A stretch of DNA of 64,000 nucleotides. It comes from RHLJ01 sp965222205 (lineage in GTDB: Bacteria; Bacteroidota; Rhodothermia; Balneolales; Balneolaceae). Of this stretch, positions 26,392 to 34,118 are shown in pieces. The stretch lies in assembly GCA_965222205.1 (NCBI GenBank), contig OZ244932.1, positions 3,038,001 to 3,102,000 of the forward strand, in the 5' to 3' direction. Both the position numbers and the translations under genes were made by a program. The notes beneath the pieces were generated by a model, which was not told where the DNA came from, did not search any database, and saw only the letters and a program-made list of their open reading frames with translations. The stretch's first letter is position 1, and every line of letters starts with the position of its first letter.

Positions 26392-26401
26392 AGAATTTTG
26401 T

Positions 26402-26471
26402 AGTTGGTTTTTAATCGAACTACAAGAAAGCAGTTTTTAACGGGATTTAAAATGGTTGATGCGGGTTTTTA
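26402..26471 (-). promoter_or_regulatory. Leader copy 1 upstream of the metalloprotease gene
   Basis: A roughly 70-bp stretch starting 10 bp before the ATG at 26391 is strongly similar to 27096-27168 in front of the next gene. On the minus strand both contain AAATCCCGT, AAAAACTGC, TTCTT, TTCGAT and AAACCAAC in the same order and spacing (one indel). A TAG-TTCG / TATGTTTCG-like element in the middle may be the Bacteroidota -7 box, which is inference. Confidence 0.65.
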
Positions 26472-26486
26472 CACTAAATATACATT

Positions 26487-27086
26487 TTAGCCGGGGTTAT
26501 ATCTTCCTTCAAGTACATTCACCCCTGATTTGATCGGGTTTCCTGACGCTCTTCTCAATGTTACCAGTTGACCCGTATGATACATTGCATCTGCAATTGG
26601 GCCATTAATCATATTCCAATACGGATACTCCGATCTAAAATCTCCTCGCACAAAAATTATTTTATACTCTTCCATGTCGCCTGCCTTGGCACTTTTCAGA
26701 AGCAGGCTCACCTTTCGGATGTTATTTAGCGTTTTTGATCTTAGTTCCGAGTATGATAACTCTGAAATATCACCCGGACCCAGATTTTCTTCTTTTGTTA
26801 TTGCGTCTACTAATGTGAGTGAAAGTGCGTAGATATGTTCAATCGTTTCACGAGTACTTCTGGCATCTTCTGTCGTACGATATCCCAAATCCTGTTTTCT
26901 CAAACCTTCTGAAGCCCAATAATACCTGAATCCAAGCCCGTCAATAAACCTTGCAGCCACCGTTGTTGCTGAGTACTCACTAGGGTATTCAGGAATTTGA
27001 TAATAGTAATCTGTTGAGTCTTGAGTCTGTGCCTTGGCCTGGAGTGATAGAGCTATAAAAAAGACTGGTATTAAAACCCGTTTCAT
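26487..27086 (-). CDS. Secreted DinB-like protein
   Basis: A 199-residue protein from the ATG at 27086 (signal peptide MKRVLIPVFFIALSLQAKAQ). The frame is open 52 codons further upstream, but that part covers the duplicated leader and is not likely coding. The mature protein is helical and ends with PYWNMINGPIADAMYHTGQLVTLRRASGNPI, which is the fourth-helix pattern of DinB-type four-helix bundles with a His for metal binding; other metal residues are not obvious. Function is unknown. It is transcribed in the same direction as the metalloprotease and shares its leader sequence. Confidence 0.72.
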   Translation of the reverse strand: MKRVLIPVFFIALSLQAKAQTQDSTDYYYQIPEYPSEYSATTVAARFIDGLGFRYYWASEGLRKQDLGYRTTEDARSTRETIEHIYALSLTLVDAITKEENLGPGDISELSYSELRSKTLNNIRKVSLLLKSAKAGDMEEYKIIFVRGDFRSEYPYWNMINGPIADAMYHTGQLVTLRRASGNPIKSGVNVLEGRYNPG

Positions 27087-27095
27087 AAAGTTTCT

Positions 27096-27168
27096 TGTTG
27101 GTTTCTGGATCGAAACATAAGAACGCAGTTTTTGACGGGATTTGAAATGGAGGGTGACGGTTTTTTTA
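27096..27168 (-). promoter_or_regulatory. Leader copy 2 upstream of the DinB-like gene
   Basis: Partner of 26402-26471: same order of blocks and the same distance (about 10 bp) to the start codon. The conservation covers non-coding DNA and stops at the signal-peptide codons, where both proteins begin MKR. Confidence 0.65.
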
Positions 27169-27195
27169 GGTTGATATCTATATAATATTAATAGA

Positions 27196-27306
27196 GGGCA
27201 TCCCGAATTTATTTCGGGTTTCTTATGGGGTTCATAAGACAAGACTTAAACAGGGCTACTAATCAAAGCCCTTTCTTAAGACCCTGAAACTAGTTCAGAA
27301 TGACCC
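27196..27306. repeat. Degenerate GTCATCCC-family palindromic unit
   Basis: The left end GGGCATCCCGAATTTATTTC and the reverse complement of the right end (GGGTCATTCTGAACTAGTTT) are imperfect inverted repeats about 25 bp long, enclosing a smaller hairpin (AGGGCT/AGCCCT) near 27252-27272. It lies between the DinB-like gene and the AGCS symporter and may act as their bidirectional end. Confidence 0.6.
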
Positions 27307-27315
27307 AACCGCGAA

Positions 27316-28650
27316 TTATAAAATCTCTTTCTTCTCCATTCTTTCGAAGTAATCTCTTGCGGCCTCCATCACTTTGGGAGAGAGAAGCAGCGCAACCGTC
27401 ATGGTTGGGATCGCCATTACGGCGTACATACCGTCAATCAGGTTGATAATGGCTGAGATACTGGCTGTGGCTCCAAGTAAAATCGAACCTACATAAAACA
27501 GATTGTACCACTTCTGTCGTGAAGCGCCAGCAAGAAAGCCAAGGCACTTGGTACCATAATACGAATAGGTAAACAGAGAGCTGGCTGCAAAAATCGTCAC
27601 ACTGATCATGAGTAAATACACGCCCGGTGTGCCAAGTGCTTCCTCAAAAGCTGATGCTGTAAGCGTAATGCCGTTCTCGTCTCCGGTCTTCCAAACATCG
27701 GTTACTAAAATTGCCAGAGCAGTCATCGTACAAACTACAATGGTGTCAATGAAAGGCCCCATCATGGCAACTAAGCCTTCACGAACCGGTTCTTTGGTTT
27801 TGGCTGCACCATGTGCAAGTGTTGCGGTACCAATCCCTGCTTCGTTAGAAAATGCTGCTCGCCTCACTCCTAAAATAATAAGGGCTCCAACCGCCCCCCC
27901 CATAGTGGCCTCAGCAGTAAATGCATCCGTTACAATCAAAAGGAGATATTCGCCTAGCACATCAAAATGAATACCTAAAATAGTGAGCACACAAGCTACA
28001 TACAGAACCACCATCGAAGGAACCATCCGGCTGGCCACTTTTCCGATTCGTTTAATCCCTCCAAAAATTACGGTTCCTACAATCAGTAAAATTATAATCC
28101 CGGTAATTAAATCTGTGCCAAAGTGATTGTTTGGATCAGCTATTCCGTTGGGTACTAAAATCACATCCCGAATGGCCTGATTGAGCTGATTAGCCTGGAA
28201 TACCGGTAGGGCTCCAAACATCCCGGCTATTGCAAAAAGAACTGCCAGAGGTTTCCATTTTTTTCCAAGTCCTTCTGTAATCATATACATCGTACCACCC
28301 TGAATATCACCATTGGTGTCTTTCCCCCGGTACATAATGGAAAGGGTACAGGTAAAGAATTTTGTAGCGATGCCAACAATTGCACTCATCCACATCCAGA
28401 AAACAGCGCCGGGACCACCCATTGCAATTGCTACTGCAACCCCGCTGATATTCCCTAAACCAATCGTTGCTGCCAAAGCACTGGAAAGCGCCTCAAAGTG
28501 ATTGATATCCCCTGGATCGTCCGGATCGTCATATTTGCCACGAAGAATATTCACCGCATGACCAAAATACCGGTACGGTGTCATCCGCGAATAAATCATG
28601 AAATAAAGTCCGCCACCGCAAAGCAGAACTACCAGGGGAGTTCCCCACAT
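27316..28650 (-). CDS. Sodium:alanine (AGCS family) symporter
   Basis: A 444-residue transporter of about ten helices importing alanine or glycine with sodium. Family tracts are clear: SSALAATIGLGNISGVAVAIAMGGPGAVFWMWMSAIVGIATKFFTCTLSIMY, GTMYMITEGLGKKWKPLA, and RRAAFSNEAGIGTATLAHGAAKTKEPVREGLVAMMGPFIDT. The ATG at 28650 falls unusually late: it starts at MWGTPL, a point where homologs already have about 12 residues. The frame stays open upstream to a TAA before 28731, and those codons read LETLENLLSAFSSF, which fits the family N-terminus; a CTG at 28692 may be the true start. Confidence 0.9.
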   Translation of the reverse strand: MWGTPLVVLLCGGGLYFMIYSRMTPYRYFGHAVNILRGKYDDPDDPGDINHFEALSSALAATIGLGNISGVAVAIAMGGPGAVFWMWMSAIVGIATKFFTCTLSIMYRGKDTNGDIQGGTMYMITEGLGKKWKPLAVLFAIAGMFGALPVFQANQLNQAIRDVILVPNGIADPNNHFGTDLITGIIILLIVGTVIFGGIKRIGKVASRMVPSMVVLYVACVLTILGIHFDVLGEYLLLIVTDAFTAEATMGGAVGALIILGVRRAAFSNEAGIGTATLAHGAAKTKEPVREGLVAMMGPFIDTIVVCTMTALAILVTDVWKTGDENGITLTASAFEEALGTPGVYLLMISVTIFAASSLFTYSYYGTKCLGFLAGASRQKWYNLFYVGSILLGATASISAIINLIDGMYAVMAIPTMTVALLLSPKVMEAARDYFERMEKKEIL

Positions 28651-28757
28651 AAAGGAAGAAAAGGCCGATAAAAGATTCTCTAAAGTTTCCAGAGTAACAG
28701 GGTTTAGTTTGGGGTAAGGAAATTAACAGGTAGAAACTACTAAAAGTTGGTATAACT

Positions 28758-29198
28758 CTATAATGAACGCAGATAAAAAATGTAATCCGTGCCTGGAGGG
28801 TTTAATCCGGCATTTCTAAGAATAAGCGAAATTTGGGCTCTGTGATGTTGCCCGTGAATAATTACGTGATCGAAGATATCTGCTACCGGGGTTTCAAATG
28901 ATAACCCTTTGCTATTAGTATAGCTGCATGTCTCATTTATTTTTTTGCTTATTCCCTCCAACATAGCATGACTATCGTTCAATAGTGATTCGCATTCTAC
29001 GACGGTGTAGGTTCCCCAGATTTCTACCTTCTCCTTTATACCGGCTATTCTGTTATACCAAATCACCTGAGCCTTAAAAAGGTGAGCAAATAAGCGGGTT
29101 ACTTCAGCAAGAACTTCCTTATCAGAAACCTCTTTTATGGCTTTAAGTACTTGTCTGTTGGCCCATAAATCATAGTCTATCTTTTTCTGAAAAGACAT
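28758..29198 (-). CDS. DinB family protein (metal-binding four-helix bundle)
   Basis: A 146-residue cytosolic protein with the DinB/YfiT pattern: YDLWANRQVLKAIKEV at the start, LFAHLFKAQVIWYNRI near residue 36-51 with the first His, and DHVIIHGQHHRAQISLILRNAG near 109-130 with the HxxxH pair on the last helix. Family members bind a divalent metal and act as thiol-dependent transferases or are of unknown role. It is followed on the same strand by nothing closer than the AGCS gene; marC lies 18 bp upstream, so the two may be one transcript. Confidence 0.82.
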   Translation of the reverse strand: MSFQKKIDYDLWANRQVLKAIKEVSDKEVLAEVTRLFAHLFKAQVIWYNRIAGIKEKVEIWGTYTVVECESLLNDSHAMLEGISKKINETCSYTNSKGLSFETPVADIFDHVIIHGQHHRAQISLILRNAGLNPPGTDYIFYLRSL

Positions 29199-29216
29199 CT
29201 TTAGTTTATTTATGAT

Positions 29217-29891
29217 TTACCCAATCCCGTAGAACTTGGCAATCCCGTTAATCACAAACTGAACACCAATTGCAAGGGCGATGAATCCCATCATACGGGT
29301 AATTACGGTCATTCCGGATTTACCAATAAGCTTATTGAGCCAGGGTGCCACTCTTAGAATTCCCCAAGCCATTAGCGCGACCAGGAACACGGCTACTCCA
29401 TTTACGATGTAATCGATAATACTTGTTGCCTGTGAACCAAAACCAATAACAACGGCGATACTACCAGGTCCTGAAAGTAACGGCATTGCTAATGGGCTGA
29501 AGGATACATCTTCTTTTTCTTTTGCGGCTTCCTGATCTTCAGTGCTTAATTTTCTTCCTCCGGTTTCCGGGTTCAGCATCGAGTAGCCGGCTCTCATAAT
29601 TACCAATCCTCCCGCTATTCTGATTCCCGGCAAACTAATTCCAAAAAAACTGAGGATGTATGTTCCGGCTAGCAGAAAAATGATCAAAACACAGAACATA
29701 TATAAACTTGCTTTACGGGCTGTGCGTGCTTTTTCTTTGTCCGACTCATCTTCTGTAAGTGACATAAAAACCGGCATTGCGGTAATTGGATTCACAACAG
29801 AAAACAACGAAGAAAAGCTGGCTAATAATAACGCTCCGGTTCCCATTACCGCTGTCGAAAAGGGGATCATATCTTTTAGAAAATCTTCCAT
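29217..29891 (-). CDS. MarC family integral membrane protein
   Basis: A 224-residue protein with six hydrophobic helices. MarC/NAAT marks include FSSLFSVVNPITAMPVFMSLT near residue 24-44, GIRIAGGLVIMRAGYSML near 88-105, and PLAMPLLSGPGSIAVVIGFG near 132-151. I prefer the ATG at 29891 (MEDFLKDMIPFS); the frame extends to a TTG at 29930, but the added residues are not family-like. The transported substrate of MarC proteins is unknown, although the family was once linked to antibiotic resistance. Confidence 0.88.
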   Translation of the reverse strand: MEDFLKDMIPFSTAVMGTGALLLASFSSLFSVVNPITAMPVFMSLTEDESDKEKARTARKASLYMFCVLIIFLLAGTYILSFFGISLPGIRIAGGLVIMRAGYSMLNPETGGRKLSTEDQEAAKEKEDVSFSPLAMPLLSGPGSIAVVIGFGSQATSIIDYIVNGVAVFLVALMAWGILRVAPWLNKLIGKSGMTVITRMMGFIALAIGVQFVINGIAKFYGIG

Positions 29892-30011
29892 AACTGAAAG
29901 ATAAGGAAGCTTTTTGGGAATTCTAATCAATTAGTGATCTCTTTTATCAAAGCTTAACTTTATTTCCTCAAGTATTCTTTTATTTTCGTACTCAATTAAA
30001 CAGATTTTTAT

Positions 30012-30488
30012 ATGACGACAACAGAAGCAATCACCTTAAGAGAAAAGCTTGTATCAGCTACCGAACATATTCTGAACAGGGATGTAACCCGAAATGAAAA
30101 GCTTTTTGCTGTTTGTGAGTTACTCGCCGATGAAGTGCCTACTTTCAACTGGGTTGGGTTTTATCTTGTTGATCCGGATGCCGAAGATGAATTGGTACTC
30201 GGACCTTTCGTTGGGGCAAGTACAGATCATACCCGCATACCTTTTGGAAAGGGGATTTGTGGACAGGTTGCCCTTTCGCATGAGACTTTTGTTGCTCAGG
30301 ATGTACAGTCTGAAGAAAATTACCTTTCCTGTAGTATTGATGTGCAATCAGAAATAGTTGTGCCAATTATGGTTGGGGATGAGTTTGTCGCGCAATTGGA
30401 TATTGACTCCCACACCAAAGATTCCATTACTGAGGAACAAAAAGAAGCTCTGGAAGATATTTGCGACTTGCTTTCTGATGAATTTTAA
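30012..30488 (+). CDS. GAF-domain free methionine-(R)-sulfoxide reductase
   Basis: A 158-residue single GAF domain. It has the fRMsr pattern: FNWVGFYLVDP near residue 45-55, RIPFGKGICGQVA near 75-87 with Cys83, and SCSIDVQSEIVVPIMVGDEFVAQLDIDS near 106-133 with Cys107. In E. coli fRMsr the equivalent cysteines are 84 and 118; the third cysteine (94) has no counterpart here. The enzyme reduces free methionine-R-sulfoxide with thioredoxin. The next gene, TerB-like, starts 18 bp later, so they form a small operon. Confidence 0.85.
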   Translation: MTTTEAITLREKLVSATEHILNRDVTRNEKLFAVCELLADEVPTFNWVGFYLVDPDAEDELVLGPFVGASTDHTRIPFGKGICGQVALSHETFVAQDVQSEENYLSCSIDVQSEIVVPIMVGDEFVAQLDIDSHTKDSITEEQKEALEDICDLLSDEF

Positions 30489-30506
30489 CCCTAATTTTTT
30501 GATGCG

Positions 30507-30860
30507 ATGAGTTCTTATGCCCTGACCGACGAAACCGCTATTGATGCTCTCATCTTTTGGATTGAGAGTACCGATGGAAGTATTTCTTTTGCCGAACAAG
30601 ATGCCGTTAAGCGTGTACTTGAGGACATGAATTACACCATGAAAACTTATCACCGAACGATGAGCCAGATTGGTGCAATGAGCACAAACAATGTTGAACA
30701 GTTGATCGAACAGGCCATTGTGTACATTCGCTCTAACTTCAGTGATGATGGTCAGCGCCTTACGTATTCACTACTTGATACGATTGCTCACTGTGAAGGA
30801 AATCCCAAAAAAGATCTAAAAGAAAAACTTGAGCGCCTTAAAAAAGAGTGGGGCGTTTAG
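30507..30860 (+). CDS. TerB-like helical protein
   Basis: A 117-residue, all-helical acidic protein. The pattern ALIFWIESTDGSISFAEQDAVKRVLEDMNYT (residues about 14-44) followed by a helix pair ending LTYSLLDTIAHCEGNPKKDLKEKLERLKKEWGV is that of TerB/DnaJ-associated domains (D-G-x-I-S-x-x-E). Family members are linked to stress and metal response, without a known reaction. It overlaps the convergent DUF6174 lipoprotein gene by 4 bp. Confidence 0.65.
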   Translation: MSSYALTDETAIDALIFWIESTDGSISFAEQDAVKRVLEDMNYTMKTYHRTMSQIGAMSTNNVEQLIEQAIVYIRSNFSDDGQRLTYSLLDTIAHCEGNPKKDLKEKLERLKKEWGV

Positions 30861-31351
30861 TTTTTGGTTAAAGTGAGTACCTGATAGTTGCCAAGGATGT
30901 AAGTCACTTCATCATCAATGGCATCTTTATAATAATCGATGCTTACGTCTGCCGGGAACCCTCGTTCGCCATCGTATTTTCCATTTATTTCCTCTGCGTT
31001 TAACGCTGCTCTTTCAAGGGTAACAAATAGCCCATCTATTGTCGGTGCATATAATGGGTATACATCTATTAGCTTAGCTTCACCATCTCCGGTTTGTACA
31101 ATAACATCCTCACCAGTTTCCGGGTTTTGATATGCATACACCGTATCGCTGAAAACCACGACTTTTATTTCTTCAACATAACCACAAAAACATAATTGGC
31201 GATAATTGAAGGAGTAGTCCGGTGTTTTGGTTTGTTGCCAGGTTTCTTTGGCTTTCTCGAGTTTGCGGATCTCATTGTTAGAAACTCCGCCGTTGTTGCA
31301 GGCTGTAATTAATAATAAAGCCAAGAGGGAAATACAAAGACCTTTTTTCAT
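30857..31351 (-). CDS. DUF6174-like lipoprotein
   Basis: A 164-residue protein with a lipoprotein signal (MKKGLCISLLALLLITACNN, Cys18). The mature part has the DUF6174 pattern: TPDYSFNYRQLCFCGYVEEIKVVVFSDTVY near residue 42-71, then APTIDGLFVTLERA near 103-116 and YDGERGFPADVSIDYYKDAIDDEVTY near 125-150. The paired Cys in CFC after the signal is typical. Function is unknown; it is likely anchored in the outer or inner membrane. It is the lone minus-strand gene before the lipoprotein at 31437. Confidence 0.75.
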   Translation of the reverse strand: MKKGLCISLLALLLITACNNGGVSNNEIRKLEKAKETWQQTKTPDYSFNYRQLCFCGYVEEIKVVVFSDTVYAYQNPETGEDVIVQTGDGEAKLIDVYPLYAPTIDGLFVTLERAALNAEEINGKYDGERGFPADVSIDYYKDAIDDEVTYILGNYQVLTLTKN

Positions 31352-31436
31352 AGTAGTTTAATTAGGTTGAGACCGCCTAAATGAACTTATTTTTCTTCCT
31401 TTTTGCTACTCGCATAAAGATGTGATATTCACCCTT

Positions 31437-32420
31437 TCAGGATCCGTCAGATGGACATACATCATCCGGTATAGTAATCAGGTTATTTACTTCACTTGGG
31501 TAGATTACTTTTGTAAAACCTGTTCTGCCACGATAGCCATACCACTCATCTTCAACTTCACCGGAAACCGTTATATAAAAAAGCTGCCCCTCAGACTCTT
31601 CGAACGTGGCCGGGTATCCGCTTGCTTTCAGCAGCTGTTCCAGATCTCCGTCAAACCTCCAAATTTGGCTTTCATCACACAATATAAAAGCCGAACCTCT
31701 TGCTCCGGTTGTTACTCCCGAATACAGGTTGAAGTTCTCTGGCTTTTTATGACTTGTAGATATCAGTTGAAGCTGTGTGAGTATCGCCATCAAATCTACT
31801 TTGTTTTGGCTTCCAAAATATTGGTCGGGATTTGTGTGAGTATAACTTCGAAAGTAGTCGTTTAAGCGCACTTGTGTATTCACCACCCAGCGAATACTGT
31901 CCGGTATATTTTCCGTTACTCTTAAGCTATCCATATCCTGTGATCCGGGAATTTTCCAGATGTTTCTGTCTTCAAGTTTTGAGTAAATGTTACCCCAATC
32001 CGGTTCTGTTAAATAGATGGGTCTGCAATAGCCATAGTTTTCTGTTTCCAGGAATTCTGCACACTTCCCCTTCAGAAATTGCTTCATATTCTGGTGCACA
32101 TTCGTGAGAGAAGCCACTGTTCTTTTTGGCCAATACAGCACACTCTCACCACTAACTTTTCTTTTTACTGAAATCTTATACAAGTGATATGGTTCATATT
32201 CTGACGTAAGCGAAAACCTGAACTCCTCCTTAACTTTATCCATAGCGGACGATGTAAGATCACCCCAACCTAACGAGTCTGCCAGCTCTTGTGGAAAGTC
32301 CGCAGTAGCAATGATGGATTCTCCAGCTGAAAGGTCAATATAGTCAGACCCGGTAAGCCTATGAGATGATTTGCAGCTTAGTAATACTAATGAACACGCT
32401 ATAATTAGTACGGACCTCAT
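31437..32420 (-). CDS. Hypothetical lipoprotein
   Basis: A 327-residue protein with a lipoprotein signal (MRSVLIIACSLVLLSCKSS, Cys16). I do not recognise a family. It has a mixed alpha/beta composition with the tracts SGESVLYWPKRTVASLTNVHQNMKQFLKGK and SQIWRFDGDLEQLLKASGYPATFEESEGQLFYITVSGEVEDEWYGYRGR. Two Cys pairs occur (CKSS; CRP and CDE), none in a known motif. It is 12 bp downstream of the lectin-fold gene at 32433, so it may belong to the sugar-locus transcript. Confidence 0.65.
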   Translation of the reverse strand: MRSVLIIACSLVLLSCKSSHRLTGSDYIDLSAGESIIATADFPQELADSLGWGDLTSSAMDKVKEEFRFSLTSEYEPYHLYKISVKRKVSGESVLYWPKRTVASLTNVHQNMKQFLKGKCAEFLETENYGYCRPIYLTEPDWGNIYSKLEDRNIWKIPGSQDMDSLRVTENIPDSIRWVVNTQVRLNDYFRSYTHTNPDQYFGSQNKVDLMAILTQLQLISTSHKKPENFNLYSGVTTGARGSAFILCDESQIWRFDGDLEQLLKASGYPATFEESEGQLFYITVSGEVEDEWYGYRGRTGFTKVIYPSEVNNLITIPDDVCPSDGS

Positions 32421-32432
32421 TCTCTGAATTTT

Positions 32433-33119
32433 TTACTCACTGAGGCTTAAATCAGAAATATGCAGATTAACAGCATGATTTACTCTCAACCCAAATAACC
32501 CATCTGTTATTAGCGATACATCTCCCTGGCTAATACCCATCACCTTTTGATCATTTATATAAAAATCTATGGTATTGGCCCACACCTTAACGGAAAGAAT
32601 ATTTAACTCAGAAGATTCTGAGTCCTCAGTAAACCTCGCAATTGCTTCACTCGGAATCCATTGCGTCAGGGTTTCCGTTTCATTGCCTTTTCTTTTTTTG
32701 ATAAGATAATCGCCCGTATTTCTGATCAGGAAGTAGATATACTCCTGATTTTCCTCATGAAGATTACTACCTCCAAAAAACAGCCCAAAGCCTTCGCGAT
32801 CTCTTCCTTTTGGGTCGAAGGTATAGATTGAAGTAGAAATCGTGTAATCACCCTCCGCCATATTCTCCGGATGCCAGAATATAGCTCTTGGTCCGGTTGT
32901 TATATGCCAGCCGGGAGTCATATTCACAAAATAGATATCGCCCGAATCCGGATCTGAACTTACAACCAGATCTTCCATGGGGCGATCGAGGCGTATTTCC
33001 CAACCTTCGGGAACCTTCAGGTTTTCGCCCTGAGGAATCGCTGGGTCGGGCATCCCCTGTCCAAAGATCATTGTTGTTGTTACTAGTACCGTTGCAAAAA
33101 GTGCTCTTAGTTTTTTCAT
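32433..33119 (-). CDS. Secreted concanavalin/DUF1080-like fold protein
   Basis: A 228-residue exported protein starting at the ATG at 33119, fixed by a strong AAGGAGGG site 5 bases upstream. Signal peptide MKKLRALFATVLVTTTMIFGQ. The rest is a single jelly-roll: VPEGWEIRLDRPMEDLVV, WHITTGPRAIFWHPENMAEGDYTISTSIYTF, GFGLFFGGSN, YIYFLIRNTGDYLIKKRKG, LSVKVWANTIDFYINDQKVMGI and GLFGLRVNHAVNLHISDLSL, the strand order of LamG/DUF1080 domains. DUF1080 proteins include 3-keto-disaccharide hydrolases, but the classic FDGKxLxGW opening is absent, so the activity is uncertain. It follows the TIM-barrel isomerase gene by 16 bp. Confidence 0.7.
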   Translation of the reverse strand: MKKLRALFATVLVTTTMIFGQGMPDPAIPQGENLKVPEGWEIRLDRPMEDLVVSSDPDSGDIYFVNMTPGWHITTGPRAIFWHPENMAEGDYTISTSIYTFDPKGRDREGFGLFFGGSNLHEENQEYIYFLIRNTGDYLIKKRKGNETETLTQWIPSEAIARFTEDSESSELNILSVKVWANTIDFYINDQKVMGISQGDVSLITDGLFGLRVNHAVNLHISDLSLSE

Positions 33120-33123
33120 AATA

Positions 33124-33131
33124 CCCTCCTT
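33124..33131 (-). promoter_or_regulatory. Strong Shine-Dalgarno (AAGGAGGG) fixing the start at 33119
   Basis: On the minus strand AAGGAGGG is followed by TATT and then ATG. Most genes in this window lack such a site, so translation of this gene may be high relative to its operon partner. Confidence 0.8.
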
Positions 33132-33135
33132 GTAA

Positions 33136-34005
33136 TTAAACACTGCAAATCTCTACACCTTGTCTTAAGGATGCAAACACATCCTCATTTTTTGGGATAA
33201 ATTCCTGTGCGACAAACCCTTCAAACCCGAGTTCTGAAATTGCCTCCATTATGGCTTTATAGTTCAACTCCTGGGTTTCGTCGATTTCATTTCTTCCCGG
33301 AACACCACCGGTATGAAAGTGAGCAATATAGTCGATGTTATCGCAAATGGTTCTGATTACATCTCCTTCCATAATCTGCATGTGGTAGATGTCGTACAAA
33401 AGCTTAAAATTATCCAGACCCAGTTTCTCGCAAAGGGCTATACCCCACGATGTATGGTCACACTGATACCCCACATGATCCACTTTCGAGTTTAACAGCT
33501 CCATCACAATATTGACATTGTACTCAGCCGCTTTCTTCACTACGGGTTCCAACCCAACTGCGCAATGCTCTACCCCCTGCTCTTCAGTAAGCCCGTCTCG
33601 CCTGTTGCCCGAAAAACAGATAATATTATTAATCCCGAGGTCAGTAATAATGGGAATAAGTTCAAAATATTCTTCCTGTAATTTTTTATGCAGACTCGGA
33701 TCATTGAAGCCTTCAGTCAAATTTAAAGGAACCTGATTTGCCATAGCGCAAGTAAGCCCATAACTCTGAGCTACTTTAATATCTTGCGGATCCAGTAACT
33801 CTATTGAGTCTATTCCAATCTCAATCGCATATTCACATAGTTCTTCCAGAGATTTCCCTCCATAAGGCCATCTGCAAACCGAATGCTTAAACGTTTGATT
33901 TCCGAAAGACCTTTCCCCGGCTTTTGTGGCTGAAGCGATAGAAATTGGCCCCATTATTGAAACGCTCGCTAATCCTTTAAGAGCTTCTTTTCTTGTGATT
34001 CTCAT
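33136..34005 (-). CDS. Sugar phosphate isomerase/epimerase (hydroxypyruvate isomerase-like TIM barrel)
   Basis: A 289-residue protein from the ATG at 34005; the frame is open upstream for 31 codons but those are not family-like. The start MRITRKEALKGLASVSIMGPISIASA looks like a Tat-type or other export signal with RK in place of RR. The barrel is clear: HSVCRWPYGGKSLEELCEYAIEIGIDSIELL, IVMELLNSKVDHVGYQCDHTSWG, NFKLLYDIYHMQIMEGDVI and GFEGFVAQEFIP, with the four metal-binding positions (Glu, Asp, His, Glu) of the hydroxypyruvate isomerase group. It likely acts on an oxidised (keto) sugar in the periplasm. It is divergent from the GMC oxidoreductase gene, with a 113-bp shared promoter region. 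Confidence 0.82.
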   Translation of the reverse strand: MRITRKEALKGLASVSIMGPISIASATKAGERSFGNQTFKHSVCRWPYGGKSLEELCEYAIEIGIDSIELLDPQDIKVAQSYGLTCAMANQVPLNLTEGFNDPSLHKKLQEEYFELIPIITDLGINNIICFSGNRRDGLTEEQGVEHCAVGLEPVVKKAAEYNVNIVMELLNSKVDHVGYQCDHTSWGIALCEKLGLDNFKLLYDIYHMQIMEGDVIRTICDNIDYIAHFHTGGVPGRNEIDETQELNYKAIMEAISELGFEGFVAQEFIPKNEDVFASLRQGVEICSV

Positions 34006-34118
34006 GTCATAAAAACTTTCCGTTTCTACTATTACTATTGAAAGCGATTTTATATAATCAATCCATTGACAAAATACTTGTATTTTTCTAGCGCACAAGA
34101 ACCTATTTAACTTTTCTC

